Shown here: one piece after another, positions 14,500 through 24,908 of the stretch
Numbering within the stretch: position 1 is the stretch's first letter
How the letters are laid out: each line of letters begins with the position of its first letter
Assembly: GCF_003386165.1 (NCBI RefSeq)
Contig: NZ_QRDV01000006.1
Coordinates: forward strand, 208,774-272,773
Source: Winogradskyella eximia
GTDB taxonomy: Bacteria; Bacteroidota; Bacteroidia; Flavobacteriales; Flavobacteriaceae
Direction of reading: 5' to 3'
Length of the DNA: 64,000 nt
Made by a program: the position numbers and the translations under genes
The notes under the pieces: generated by a model
Told to the model about the DNA's origin: nothing
The model's database searches: none
Seen by the model: the letters and a program-made list of their open reading frames with translations, nothing else

Positions 14500-17400
14500 C
14501 TTTCGCTATTTTTTGTTGTCCGTTAACGAGCTTTATTCTTAATAGCAATGTCGCGTTTTTAGGACTAAATTCTGAAATTTGATATCTATCTAAATTAATT
14601 GAGTGATTATAAAAAAGTGTGCGCCCTAAAATGTCATAAACATCAATAGATGCAATGGTGCCATGCTCAGAGGTCACTACCAATTGATCGTTTTCTTCAA
14701 ATACTTTGATGCCAGATATCGTGTCTAAATCTTTTATGCTAAGGTTGTTGTTAGTGTACCTTAAAATAAATCTATCATTATGGACGCCTGCACCAATTGT
14801 AAATTGATAAGGTGAAATACGAATATCATGTATAATGTTAAGTGCTGTATCTTCAATATAGATGTTTTGCGTTTCGTTTAAAAATAAACCATCTACAGTA
14901 TTTATGGTTATGGTGTGGCTGCCTGTTTCATTTGCAATGATTCCTAAAGGTACAGTGTCTTCTTCAGAAAATGGTAAAGCTCTACCCTGTATGGATAACC
15001 CTTCATTGTCTAAAATAGAATAAAAACCACTATTGTCTCCACTGCTAAAGTCGTAACCATCATATAAACGGTCAAAACTGTTAGTTGCATTGTGAACATA
15101 TCCTACCAATATAGAGTTGGTGACATTATTTGGAGATAATAAATCAAACCATATTCTATGTTTTTCGTTATAATTTTGGCTTTCTTCAGTCTCACTATTT
15201 CTGGAGAAAACATTGTTATTATAGTTAGGAATCGCTTGTCTCATGCTATTGTTGAATGTAACATTAGATCCAGAGGATGCACTATTGTTCATTAGAACAA
15301 AGAACGCTTGACCAGAAGCAATAAATAAATCATTTATGCCTGGAGGATTTGAGCCTGTATTATTGTGCTCTATGTAATCATTATCATCGTAATTATAAAC
15401 ATAGTTTTCGTAAAATGGGTCTATTGCAGAAACAGCTGCTCCGTTATGATCCCATAAGTAAACGGTTCCATTTATATTGGTATTTAAGTTTGTAAATGCA
15501 TTAGCTGAGATGGCTGAAGGGTAAGGGTTTCCAATTAAATTCCAATTGTCATCTTCGTTTGTTGCTGTATTTCCGACTCCTGCATATGGTCCACCATTAT
15601 AGCCTCCATGAAATATTTGTCTTGTAAGGACACCATTTTTAGGAACACCACTAAAGAGTGCCGTATTATTTGGCACAGCATAAGCTGTTGTAGGTATGGT
15701 GGTTGGTGTGCCTGCTAAACCTTTAACAATATAACCTGCTCCATCTTCCATTGTGCCTGAAGCTCCGTACCAATTGCCATGGTTTCCTACACCATTACCT
15801 GCGACTGTAGCTTGCCAATAGTACAATTGTGCTGAGCCTGGAGAAATAGCATTCACTTGAAAGTTATCTACAGGAGAAGACCAATACACATATTCTGATC
15901 CTGCAATAGCACTGCCGTCAAAGTTTGGTGAGCGTTGCATATGTATATTTCCGGTATTAGTTGCAGTATCTTCAATTTGAATTAAACTAGCACTACTCTT
16001 AAGGTTGAAAATGGCAGAGCCTTGAACATCTAACCATTCCTGAATAATGAGTTCGGTGTTGGTTTCAATTTCTATATAGGCACCATCTAAAAGGGTAACA
16101 TTTCTCGCTTGTGCTGGTAGTGGAGGAATTGGTGGAGGTGTTTGAAATTTATCTGTAATTGGATAATTAGGAACCAAAGCATTATCTGGAATTTCAATGC
16201 AATCATCAATAGTAGGAACTCCTGAAGGTGTCCAATTATTGGCTACATACCAATTAGAGTCTTGGGACCCATTCCACGTTTTACCGTTTCGGGTTATAGA
16301 TACTGTTTCGGTTTTAATACATCCATTAAGGCCTTCTGCAGTAGCGGTATAAATTTGGGTGCCATTTGGGGCAGCATATACTGTTGCTGCTGGATCTCCA
16401 TTATAAGGTGTGGTTAGTGAAGCATCTGTAAATAGTCCATTTGTTGGAGACCATATTATGTCACTAGAAGGTATATTCATTTCTCCTTCTAAAGTAATAT
16501 TATCTATTGCCCAAAATATATCCCAAGCCGCTGTGTACTTAAAGCGTATTTGTAATGTGGTTTGTCCCAAATAAGCAGATAAATCAATGGTGTCTTGAGT
16601 AAAATCATCGCTATCACCTTGATCAGTGGTGTATTGTCTTAAAGAGGTTGCGGTCTCCCATGTTGTTCCACCATCGGTTGATATTTCTACTCGTGCATTA
16701 TCTGTACTGCCAAAATCATTGTAATGGTGATAATAACTTAAGGACGCACTTGTGAAAAATTCTAATGAATACACTGGTGATGTAAGTTCAGTGTTTGTGT
16801 TGCCTCCTGAACCTTGATCATCACTATCTGAAAGTATAAAATTTGAGGTGTCATTAGAATTGAATGTATAAATAAATGCGTAATAAGAATCAGGTCTAAT
16901 CGTCCAAGCAGCATTGGCTGGCGTACCACCAATTGAATTGTTGATTGTAGACCAAGTGCCTGATATGTTATCTGTTAGTCCGCTTTCAAAATCTAGCTCT
17001 AAAACTGTCTGGGTTATTGCGCTACTAAATTCTCCACCTGATGCCGTTAATTCAGCATATTGTAAATTGCAACCGGTTGCTCCAATAGGTGTTGGAGTTA
17101 TGCTTATGGTTACATCACTTGGTTCAGGAAGTATGTTAGCTACAATAGGGATTCTATCAGATTCACAAGTGCCATTATATACAGAGACGTAATACGTTGT
17201 TGTACTTGTAATAATAGGTGTTATCCAATCTCCTGTTAAGGTTGTAGCTATTGGTGTTCCGCCTGAAGCTGTTGTGTACCAATAAAAATCTGTTGCTCCC
17301 GATGTTGCTGTAGCGTTTAAATCTATTGTGCCTTCTCCACAGTTTTCGCCATCTGTAGTAGCAGTTATATAGTCGTCACATAATGATATGCACGTAATAT

Positions 17401-19594
17401 CAGCAGCCCAACCACTTAATTGATAAGATCCATCACTATCAAATACAAAAGTTAAGGCTCCTGAAGGATCGGTAGATGTAAACGGACCCGGAATTACTGA
17501 ACCTGTAAATATTCCAATTAAAGGATAGGTGTCATCAGGACCATCATAGACATATAGATCATCATACCCATCTTCAATATTAAAAGCCGTAAAGGTCACG
17601 ACTACAATATCTCCCGGAAAATCTGGAAAAAAAGTGGTGGTTTCTAATTCAGATGGTGAGTAATTTCCACTTGAGCCACCACTATCATAAAATGTACTAC
17701 CACAATCTGGCAGAGGTACGCAAGTTATATCAGCGGACCAACCGTTATTTTGAATCGAACCATTACTGGTAAAGACGAAGGTAAGCGCACCTGTAGTTAA
17801 ATCGGAAGATGTAAAAGCACCAGGAATTGTTGTTCCCGAGAACGCACCCAATAAAGGATAGGTGGCATCAGGACCATCATAAATAGTTAAGATATCAGTG
17901 CCATTTTGGGTATTAAATGCTGTAAAGGTAGTTGTAACTAAGTAACCAGCAGTGTCTGGGTAATAGGTGGTTGTGGTTGTTTCGTTTGCAGCGTAATTTC
18001 CACCTGCTCCACCACTGTCGTAAACTGTACTGCCACAAACAGGTGTGCTACAAGTTAAATTAGCTTCCCAGCCACTGTATTCAACAGAGCCATCGCTATC
18101 AAACACAAAGGTTAAAGCACCTGAAGCATCTGTAGATGTAAAAGGACCCGGAATTGTTGTACCTGAAAATACACCAATAAGTGGATAACTATCATCAGGT
18201 CCATCATAAACGTAAAGATCATCTATAAATTCAGTATAAAACGCAGTAAATGTAGCTGTTACAACATCGCCAGGAGTATCAGGAAAAAATGTGGTGGTTT
18301 CTAATTCATTAGAGATATAATCTCCACTTGGTCCTCCACTATCATAAAATGTATTACCGCACGTTGGTGGTGTGAAACAGGTGATGTCAGCTGCCCATCC
18401 ACTGCTTTGTATGCTATTGTTGCTCGTGAATACAAATGTAAGTGCTCCAGAATAGTCAGTAGACGTAAAAGGGCCTGGAATAGTAGAGCCAGAATACGTT
18501 CCAATTATAGGATAGGTGGTATTAGGACCATCATAAACAGTTAATACATCATTACCGCTTTCGGTATTAAATGCTGTAAATGTTACGGTTATAATATCGC
18601 CAGGAGTATCTGGAAAAATGTTTACCACTTGCGATTCGTTTGCCACATAGTTGCCTCCTGCACCACCATTATCATAAAATGTTTCACCACAAGATGGTGG
18701 TGCTGGTGGAGGGTCGCAAGTGATATCGGCTTCCCAGCCTGTACCAACATTGCTATCGTTGTCGCTTATAAATTCAAAAGTTATAGCTCCTGTAGGATTT
18801 CCTGCAACACTTGATGTGAATATGGCAGGCAGTCCTGATACTGTACCCAAAACAGGGTAGCTATTATCAGGGCCGTTATATACGGTTAACACATCTCCTG
18901 CATCCGGAATGTCAACAACTGTAAAATCTACAGTGACCGTTCCTCCTGCAAAATAAGGAGTTATCGTTGTGGTTTCATCACCGGCATAATTATTAGTAGT
19001 TCCGCCTGCATCAATATATACATTACCACATACAGGTAAGGATAAACAGGAAGTGGTGCCACCACCTCCACTTTGCTGAAAGTTAATAATCCCTTCATCA
19101 CCATCAAAATTAGTTATTAATACTACATAAACTTGTCCGGGTAATGCATTTAAAATGGACATTAATTCTGTTGGAGCAATATCAAAACTACAGTCCGTTA
19201 TAATATCTGTGGCATAAGGGTAAAATGTTGGATCTGTGGTGTTGTTTGGGCAGGCAGCGCAATCTGTATAACTAATGTTTGTATTGGCATCATTAATATC
19301 GGTAAACGGTCCCCAAGCAATAAAATCGACATCGATAGGGTTGCCAAAAAGATCTTCTTGGTCGATATCAAAATACAAATCTCCTGGTTGATCAATAACC
19401 ATATAGAAATAACTGGCATTAGGTATAGAGCCTAAACATCCAACAGGTGTAAAGTCTGTACCACCATACACATTATTAAAAGTTAATTGTGAATTACCAG
19501 AACAAAACTGTTCAGCACTTAAGATATCTGTGCCTTGAGAAAATGACCAATTAATAGCCATAAATAGTGTGAGTATGAGTATTGTTTTTTTCAT
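14489..19594 (-). CDS. Giant T9SS-secreted protein with five CUB domains
   Basis: The 1701-residue protein has a signal peptide (1-19) and an N-terminal module with CLGSIPNASYFYMVIDQPGD (about 30-180). Five CUB-like domains follow at about 189-293, 302-406, 412-515, 520-625 and 631-735. After these come an Ig-like domain (about 740-835), a MAM-like jelly-roll (about 855-1065), a conserved module starting KTWNGSQDSNWYVANNW that is shared with the next two large genes, and a C-terminal sorting domain (about 1620-1701) ending in NGQQKIAKVIF. It should be exported by T9SS to the surface or medium. CUB and jelly-roll domains bind protein or sugar, so an adhesive role is likely; no enzyme motif is visible. 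Confidence 0.9.
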   Translation of the reverse strand: MKKTILILTLFMAINWSFSQGTDILSAEQFCSGNSQLTFNNVYGGTDFTPVGCLGSIPNASYFYMVIDQPGDLYFDIDQEDLFGNPIDVDFIAWGPFTDINDANTNISYTDCAACPNNTTDPTFYPYATDIITDCSFDIAPTELMSILNALPGQVYVVLITNFDGDEGIINFQQSGGGGTTSCLSLPVCGNVYIDAGGTTNNYAGDETTTITPYFAGGTVTVDFTVVDIPDAGDVLTVYNGPDNSYPVLGTVSGLPAIFTSSVAGNPTGAITFEFISDNDSNVGTGWEADITCDPPPAPPSCGETFYDNGGAGGNYVANESQVVNIFPDTPGDIITVTFTAFNTESGNDVLTVYDGPNTTYPIIGTYSGSTIPGPFTSTDYSGALTFVFTSNNSIQSSGWAADITCFTPPTCGNTFYDSGGPSGDYISNELETTTFFPDTPGDVVTATFTAFYTEFIDDLYVYDGPDDSYPLIGVFSGTTIPGPFTSTDASGALTFVFDSDGSVEYSGWEANLTCSTPVCGSTVYDSGGAGGNYAANETTTTTYYPDTAGYLVTTTFTAFNTQNGTDILTIYDGPDATYPLLGAFSGTTIPGAFTSSDLTTGALTFVFTSNGSIQNNGWSADITCVPLPDCGSTFYDSGGSSGNYSPSELETTTFFPDFPGDIVVVTFTAFNIEDGYDDLYVYDGPDDTYPLIGIFTGSVIPGPFTSTDPSGALTFVFDSDGSYQLSGWAADITCISLCDDYITATTDGENCGEGTIDLNATATSGATDFYWYTTASGGTPIATTLTGDWITPIITSTTTYYVSVYNGTCESDRIPIVANILPEPSDVTISITPTPIGATGCNLQYAELTASGGEFSSAITQTVLELDFESGLTDNISGTWSTINNSIGGTPANAAWTIRPDSYYAFIYTFNSNDTSNFILSDSDDQGSGGNTNTELTSPVYSLEFFTSASLSYYHHYNDFGSTDNARVEISTDGGTTWETATSLRQYTTDQGDSDDFTQDTIDLSAYLGQTTLQIRFKYTAAWDIFWAIDNITLEGEMNIPSSDIIWSPTNGLFTDASLTTPYNGDPAATVYAAPNGTQIYTATAEGLNGCIKTETVSITRNGKTWNGSQDSNWYVANNWTPSGVPTIDDCIEIPDNALVPNYPITDKFQTPPPIPPLPAQARNVTLLDGAYIEIETNTELIIQEWLDVQGSAIFNLKSSASLIQIEDTATNTGNIHMQRSPNFDGSAIAGSEYVYWSSPVDNFQVNAISPGSAQLYYWQATVAGNGVGNHGNWYGASGTMEDGAGYIVKGLAGTPTTIPTTAYAVPNNTALFSGVPKNGVLTRQIFHGGYNGGPYAGVGNTATNEDDNWNLIGNPYPSAISANAFTNLNTNINGTVYLWDHNGAAVSAIDPFYENYVYNYDDNDYIEHNNTGSNPPGINDLFIASGQAFFVLMNNSASSGSNVTFNNSMRQAIPNYNNNVFSRNSETEESQNYNEKHRIWFDLLSPNNVTNSILVGYVHNATNSFDRLYDGYDFSSGDNSGFYSILDNEGLSIQGRALPFSEEDTVPLGIIANETGSHTITINTVDGLFLNETQNIYIEDTALNIIHDIRISPYQFTIGAGVHNDRFILRYTNNNLSIKDLDTISGIKVFEENDQLVVTSEHGTIASIDVYDILGRTLFYNHSINLDRYQISEFSPKNATLLLRIKLVNGQQKIAKVIF

Positions 19595-19622
19595 AGTGTT
19601 TAGTATTATGCGCTATTAATAA

Positions 19623-20051
19623 TTACAAAAAACTAATGAATTGCCATTCGGTTTCAGTGGTGCAGTTGGTCTCGGTATCTATAATGACGGCTTGCCATTT
19701 AAAGCATTTAGCATTTAGGTCTCTATAGGTTATGGTGAGGTCTCCAATGCTATTTTTAGAAATATCCGAAATCTTAAAAATTTTGATTTGCCCTCTAATT
19801 TTCCCATCCAAGCCATTCCAGCAACTGCTTAATGGTTGTACTTCTATAGCCGCTTCTAGATGTTCTTTATGAGGTGTTTGAGAGAAATCCCAAGAAATGA
19901 GAGTTTCATTTACGGGTTCATTTGGTTTTGGGACACTTTGGCCTATAATGGTAAAATGCTCTACACAATTATTTGAGCTTGTGTTGGTTTGTTGCCCAGA
20001 AGCTGGAGCGCACATAAAAGCGAGTAAAAAATAAAGTAAAATTTTAATCAT
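19623..20051 (-). CDS. Small secreted protein of unknown function
   Basis: I do not recognise this 142-residue protein. It has a signal peptide (MIKILLYFLLAFMCAPASGQ) and a mature part with four cysteines (in NNCVEH, LSSCWNG, AKCFKW and TNCTTE) that could form two disulfides. There is no T9SS domain, so the mature protein probably stays in the periplasm or outer membrane. It lies 28 bases upstream of the 1701-residue adhesin on the same strand, so the two are probably one transcript. It may be a helper for that adhesin, but this is only inference from position. Confidence 0.8.
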   Translation of the reverse strand: MIKILLYFLLAFMCAPASGQQTNTSSNNCVEHFTIIGQSVPKPNEPVNETLISWDFSQTPHKEHLEAAIEVQPLSSCWNGLDGKIRGQIKIFKISDISKNSIGDLTITYRDLNAKCFKWQAVIIDTETNCTTETEWQFISFL

Positions 20052-20460
20052 ATAACCTCTGTATTTGGATGAGACTGTACCATAAATGTCACAGTTTGTG
20101 CTCTAGTAGAGGTTATTTGTAAAATGTAGATTTTGAGGGCTTTGATTCTTAAATGTAAGAAAAATTATAGATTTTAACGTTTTTTCAAGGATTAATTTAA
20201 AATTTTTGATAAAATATTGAAAAAACCGAATGATGATAACGTTAAATTTGGTATTACCCTCTTTTTCAGAGGATATGGTTGTGGTGTTTTGGTTTTAAAA
20301 TAATTCTATTTAGTCTCATAATTAGAGGTTTAGTAGTGGAAAATATTGAAAGCTACTTTTCTGTTTTAAAGGTCTTCTTTGTTTTGTGATACATTGATGT
20401 ATAAAAAAAGACCTTAATGATTTAGATTAAGGTCTTTTTAAAAGTATTTAAAACTGATAA
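20052..20460. other. 409-bp intergenic region with no gene
   Basis: No coding sequence is visible. The left part must hold the promoter for the 142-residue protein and the adhesin, but no exact TAnnTTTG with a -33 partner is seen. A 7-base inverted repeat (AACCTCT at 20054-20060, AGAGGTT further right) and a small CCTCT/AGAGG hairpin near 20260 are present. The right part holds the terminator at 20403-20439. Confidence 0.45.
20403..20439 (-). terminator. Terminator of the 1306-residue adhesin gene
   Basis: AAAAAGACCTTAAT, a seven-base loop and ATTAAGGTCTTTTT form a 14-base perfect stem about 20 bases past the stop at 20461, with a T-run on the reverse strand. Confidence 0.88.
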
Positions 20461-23400
20461 TTAGAATATCATTTTCGCTATTTTTTGCTGTCCGTTAACC
20501 AATTTTACTTTTACTATTAAAGTTGCATTGTTAGGGCTAATGTCATTAATGGTAAAACGATCTGAGTTAATAGAACGCTTATTAAATAATGTGCGTCCTA
20601 GCATATCATATACTTCAATAGATGCAATAGTTTCACGTGTTGAGGTGACTACTATAGTTTCGTTTTCTTCATACACTTTAATACCATTATCTAGTTCAAA
20701 ATCGTCTACGCTTAAGGTGCTTGCTCTATAGGTTAAAATAAATCTATCGTTTATTATACCAATTTCACTTGTAAATAGATAAGGTGCACTATTCAAATTA
20801 TGTGTAATACCAGTGGTGGCATCTTCAATATATATGTGCTGTTCTGTATTAGAAAATAAGCCTTCTAACGTATTAATAGCTATGGTTTGCATGCCAGCTT
20901 CAGTAACGTTAATACCTAAAGGTACTCGGTCTGTATCTACAAATGGAGTTTGCCTTCCTTGAATAAGATACGCATCATCCTCTATCATAGAATACAGGTT
21001 TAAACCTGCTCCTCTAGTGTGTTTGGCATCAAACGAGCGGTCTCTTTCATTAGTGGCTCCATCAATATAACCAATTAAAGTAGTATTAGTGTTACCAGAA
21101 GGATTAATAAAATCTAACCAAATTCTATGTTTATCTTCTGTATTTGCTTCAGTGTTTTCTACTGTAGATGTATCTGCACTTCTATAAAATTGATCATTTC
21201 TATTACCTGCATTTCTCATATAATTTTCGAAATATACAGTTTCAGTAGTGTTTGCTGAGAAGTCTGTCATTAATACAAAAAAGCCTTGACCAGAAGCCAC
21301 AAAACCTTTGTAAGGAGTTGGTAGAGAATTACCAGTAGCATTAACCGCTAAGTAATCTGCATTACTGTAGCTATAAGTGAACTCGTCGTAAAAAGATTGC
21401 CCATTGGTACCTATATCTGTATTATGTGTCCATATGTACGCCGTACCATCAATAAAACTACTATGAGCCGGATGGTATAAAAAATCTTCTAAGTGTAAAG
21501 CAGAAGGGTATGGGTTTCCTATAAAATTCCAATTATCATCCTCACTAGTTACGTTAAGGCTAGTTGCAGCATATGGTATATAACTGTAGGGTGCTCCTGT
21601 ATAATCTCCTTTACCAATGGTTTGTGCAATTGAACCATTATTTGGTGTTCCAGAAAACACAGCGGTTAGTGGTGCTGGTGTTGCTCCATGGCCTGTAGGT
21701 GCTTTTATAGCATACCCTTTACCAGGTGACATGACGCCTGTATTCGCAGCTTGCCAATCTCCATAATCATTAGGATTATTATCTGGTGGAGGTCCAGGTG
21801 CACGTGTGCCTACAGTTGGTAACCATTCATATTTAAAGCCATTGGGTGTACCTGGTGATACATTTTCTATATTAAATGCTGTTACTGGAGACGACCAATA
21901 TACATAGTCATTTTCTCTAACGGTTGCTGTTCTAGCAATTTGAAACGTACCATTAACTGTATTTGCCACATCGTTTATTTGCACTAAGCTAGCGCTATCA
22001 TCTATGGAGTAGGTTCCTCCAGCTTCTACTGTTACCGCATCTGTTATGGTTAATGATGAGTTAGAAGCTTGTGCCAATAAGCCACCACTTTGTACAATAA
22101 GTCTATTACCTAAACCATCTATACCTGTATTAATAACAGGTGCATTGGCTACGTTAGGTACTACCACACAATCTGTATCGTCTGGTATACCTGATGGTGA
22201 CCAGTTTCCTGCTGTGTTCCAATCGGAGTCAATAGCACCAGTCCAAACTTTTCCGATAATAAAATTAGCTGGTGTTCTTACTGTTGGTGATGTGGCACAT
22301 GCAGCCCAATAGGTGTAAATCCCTGTTGTATTTGAGTCTGGTAATCCAGAACCTGCAACACCTACCGGATCAAAATCAACACCTGAGAAAATTGGTGAGC
22401 CTCCTGATGCAGAAGTGTACCAATCCATAGAGCCAACTATAGGACCCAGTAACGACCCAGGACCTGCAATATTCCATGTATAAGAACCTGTATGTGTTGT
22501 GTCAAAAGAACTACTCCATTTTGTGGTAATTAAAGTATAATTAATTCCTGCGGTTAGGTTAACCACAAGTTGAGGTTCTAAGCTAGGGCCAGAATCATCA
22601 TCCCCTAAAATCCATGTGCCAGTGGCGCAAGAACCTGGTGTAAAAGTACCATCATTAACCACTATGTATGCCATAGCATCAAAATCTGGTGTGGGCGCAT
22701 CCATTTCAAATGTGTAACTACCTGTAACATCTACAGAAAAATCTATTGCATCGTAATTAGATGTTTGCGATTTAAATGCACAAGTTGCAGAAGAACCAGC
22801 ACTTAATGTTGGTAAATCTGGTTGCGCAGCAACTGGGTCTGTGGCTGCGTCCATAGCACCATTTAATTGTGTGCCTAAATTAACCGGAGCAGCACATGCA
22901 GAAGAGGTTGCTGTTAGGTAATTTGGACCAAGGTCTCCTGGACAAATTGAAACATCTGTTGTTGTAGGTGGACTTACCAATGTTGAAAAGGATTCTGGAC
23001 CAAACCAATTACCAGTACCGCCAAAACTTGTATCACAAATAGATCTTACCCAAACATAGTACGTAGTACCGTCTGCAAGACCAGTTAAGTTGGCTGTTGT
23101 AGTTACATTATTAGTAGTGCCTGTTGCTATTTGGTTAGCAAGAGGTACATTAGTGTTTGTTGTTACAAAATATTCATAACCTATACTTGGTATTGGTGAG
23201 GCAGCTGTCCAGCCAATAGTAGCAGTTGTAAAGTCTATAGTAGAAATCGTAATGGCAGAAGGATCGTTGACACACGTAGTATTAGCTACTCTTAGTGTAT
23301 AATCTTCTGCTTCACCATTAGTTATTGCACTACAAGAATTTGGATCTATGGCGTTGTAATTTGCTCTTATACGCATTCTGTAATCACCAGGTGTTGTTGC

Positions 23401-24381
23401 AGGTGGTACCACAAAATCGGCATCAACGTTTGTGACGTAAGCACCAGAAGCATATACTTTTTCTCCAGCATCTGTAAATACACCGTTGTTGTTAAAATCT
23501 ACCCAAATATTAAATCCATAAGTTGAAAAGACACCTTGAAACTCGGCTATAAAATCTACTACACCACCAGGGAACTGTTCTACAATTTCTGTTGCAGTAT
23601 TGTCTTCGTAACCTGATGCAGCTAAACCAGAACCTAAATTAGAAATGTCTAAAGCTGCTCCGCCTACATTGGTATAGAAATCCTCTATCCAATACGATGT
23701 ACCACTAGAACTCGGTGTGCAATAAGATATTATAGTTTGTGTTACAATGCTAATATTATCTATAGCTGCAGGTGTAGTGCCAGTTGATGTATTGTTATTT
23801 CTCCATTCAAAGACGAGTTGTGCAGTAGTGCCAGCATAAGTACTTGGGATGGTTATTGTGGTGTTTGTCCAAGTTGCTTGCGAATTATAATCTACACCAA
23901 GTTGTACGCTTCCTGCAGGCACTGTAGCTGTAATGGAGCCATATCCTATAGCGGAACCACCTGGTACCAGCCAAACTCTTAAATAATCTTCTCCATCACC
24001 AACTCCTTTCCAGTCAAAATTTAACGTAATATCATTTTCTGGTGCAGGAAATGTTACGTCACGATAAATCTTTGGGCTGTTAGGATCTTGACTCGTAGCT
24101 CCATAAGAATAGGGAGGAATTGGTGCACTAAGATTGTTAGTGATATAAGCACTCGCACCTGTTGGGCTGGCAGCTGCAGTGTTTAGCGCCCACTTACTCC
24201 ATGTATTGAAAGGCAATATGGGTGGAAGACCTGTAGGTCCATTTTCAAGTGTCCATCCATTAGCTGCGAAATCTGCACCGTTCTCAAAACCACCATCTCC
24301 TGCTGGATCAATAAGTGTTGTTTGAGCGTTAATTAAAGTACCAAATATTATTGCAAAAGCAAAGAGTATTTTTTTAAGCAT
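20461..24381 (-). CDS. Giant T9SS-secreted protein with GEVED and FN3 domains
   Basis: The 1306-residue protein has a signal peptide (MLKKILFAFAIIFGTLINAQ) and a jelly-roll domain (about 20-213). A GEVED domain follows (about 216-365, with WVDFNNNGVFTDAGEKVY and GEAEDYTLRV), then a fibronectin type III domain (about 370-470, TTYYVWVRSICD) and a PPC-like segment (about 500-640). The shared C-terminal half starts near KVWTGAIDSDWNTAGNW, and the protein ends in NGQQKIAKMIF like its neighbour. The last 80 residues are a T9SS sorting domain nearly parallel to that of the 1701-residue protein (IASIEVYDMLGRTLF). It is probably a surface or secreted adhesin. It has its own terminator. Confidence 0.9.
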   Translation of the reverse strand: MLKKILFAFAIIFGTLINAQTTLIDPAGDGGFENGADFAANGWTLENGPTGLPPILPFNTWSKWALNTAAASPTGASAYITNNLSAPIPPYSYGATSQDPNSPKIYRDVTFPAPENDITLNFDWKGVGDGEDYLRVWLVPGGSAIGYGSITATVPAGSVQLGVDYNSQATWTNTTITIPSTYAGTTAQLVFEWRNNNTSTGTTPAAIDNISIVTQTIISYCTPSSSGTSYWIEDFYTNVGGAALDISNLGSGLAASGYEDNTATEIVEQFPGGVVDFIAEFQGVFSTYGFNIWVDFNNNGVFTDAGEKVYASGAYVTNVDADFVVPPATTPGDYRMRIRANYNAIDPNSCSAITNGEAEDYTLRVANTTCVNDPSAITISTIDFTTATIGWTAASPIPSIGYEYFVTTNTNVPLANQIATGTTNNVTTTANLTGLADGTTYYVWVRSICDTSFGGTGNWFGPESFSTLVSPPTTTDVSICPGDLGPNYLTATSSACAAPVNLGTQLNGAMDAATDPVAAQPDLPTLSAGSSATCAFKSQTSNYDAIDFSVDVTGSYTFEMDAPTPDFDAMAYIVVNDGTFTPGSCATGTWILGDDDSGPSLEPQLVVNLTAGINYTLITTKWSSSFDTTHTGSYTWNIAGPGSLLGPIVGSMDWYTSASGGSPIFSGVDFDPVGVAGSGLPDSNTTGIYTYWAACATSPTVRTPANFIIGKVWTGAIDSDWNTAGNWSPSGIPDDTDCVVVPNVANAPVINTGIDGLGNRLIVQSGGLLAQASNSSLTITDAVTVEAGGTYSIDDSASLVQINDVANTVNGTFQIARTATVRENDYVYWSSPVTAFNIENVSPGTPNGFKYEWLPTVGTRAPGPPPDNNPNDYGDWQAANTGVMSPGKGYAIKAPTGHGATPAPLTAVFSGTPNNGSIAQTIGKGDYTGAPYSYIPYAATSLNVTSEDDNWNFIGNPYPSALHLEDFLYHPAHSSFIDGTAYIWTHNTDIGTNGQSFYDEFTYSYSNADYLAVNATGNSLPTPYKGFVASGQGFFVLMTDFSANTTETVYFENYMRNAGNRNDQFYRSADTSTVENTEANTEDKHRIWLDFINPSGNTNTTLIGYIDGATNERDRSFDAKHTRGAGLNLYSMIEDDAYLIQGRQTPFVDTDRVPLGINVTEAGMQTIAINTLEGLFSNTEQHIYIEDATTGITHNLNSAPYLFTSEIGIINDRFILTYRASTLSVDDFELDNGIKVYEENETIVVTSTRETIASIEVYDMLGRTLFNKRSINSDRFTINDISPNNATLIVKVKLVNGQQKIAKMIF

Positions 24382-24908
24382 GTATTCTATTTTTTAATGT
24401 AGGGTTAAATAATATTAGGATACGCTTAGACATCCTTTTTTGTAATCTGAATTATTAATTAATTATGCCATTTTCAGTACGTTAACTTAGAGTAAATGTT
24501 ACCCTGTTGTTAAGCAACTGTTAAGGAGTTAAAATAGAATTATTCTAGGTTTTTTAATTGATTCTTAATTTATTCTCGACAAAACTCAAAAAACGCTGGT
24601 TAAAAGTGTGGTTTTTGTAGTGTTTAATTGTGTTATTGGTAAGGTAATTGCTAAAATTTCAACTTTTTATATTAAAAATTTCATCGGTTATTAACGAAAA
24701 AGTAATGTTAGAAGGTTCTTGTTTTGTAGGAAATATAAACACCGCTTTTTGGTGTTTAGAGTTGTTTGAAGTCTACTAAATGGCTTATAAGTTTAATATA
24801 AAAACATAAGCCTAAAATGGAGTTGTAAAACAACAAAAAGTCCTAACGTTTTATTGTTAGGACTTTTGCTTTATGCTTAAGACTAAGTCTTAGTATTTAT
24901 TTGAATGT
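24382..24908. other. 527-bp intergenic region between two adhesin genes
   Basis: No coding sequence is visible. The region carries a small hairpin (AAACACC 24737-24743, GGTGTTT 24751-24757) and, at its left border, the leader of the 1306-residue adhesin. The terminator of the 1521-residue adhesin is at 24836-24867. I see no clear TAnnTTTG promoter on the reverse strand. Confidence 0.45.
24836..24867 (-). terminator. Terminator of the 1521-residue adhesin gene
   Basis: On the reverse strand AAAAGTCCTAAC, an eight-base loop and GTTAGGACTTTT form a 12-base perfect stem with a T-run, about 40 bases past the stop at 24909. Confidence 0.88.

Noticed and set aside
17389..18691. Repeated sequence considered as DNA tandem repeats or CRISPR
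   Set aside because: The repeats are about 320 bases long, in frame and protein-level similar; they are CUB domains, not short direct repeats with spacers.
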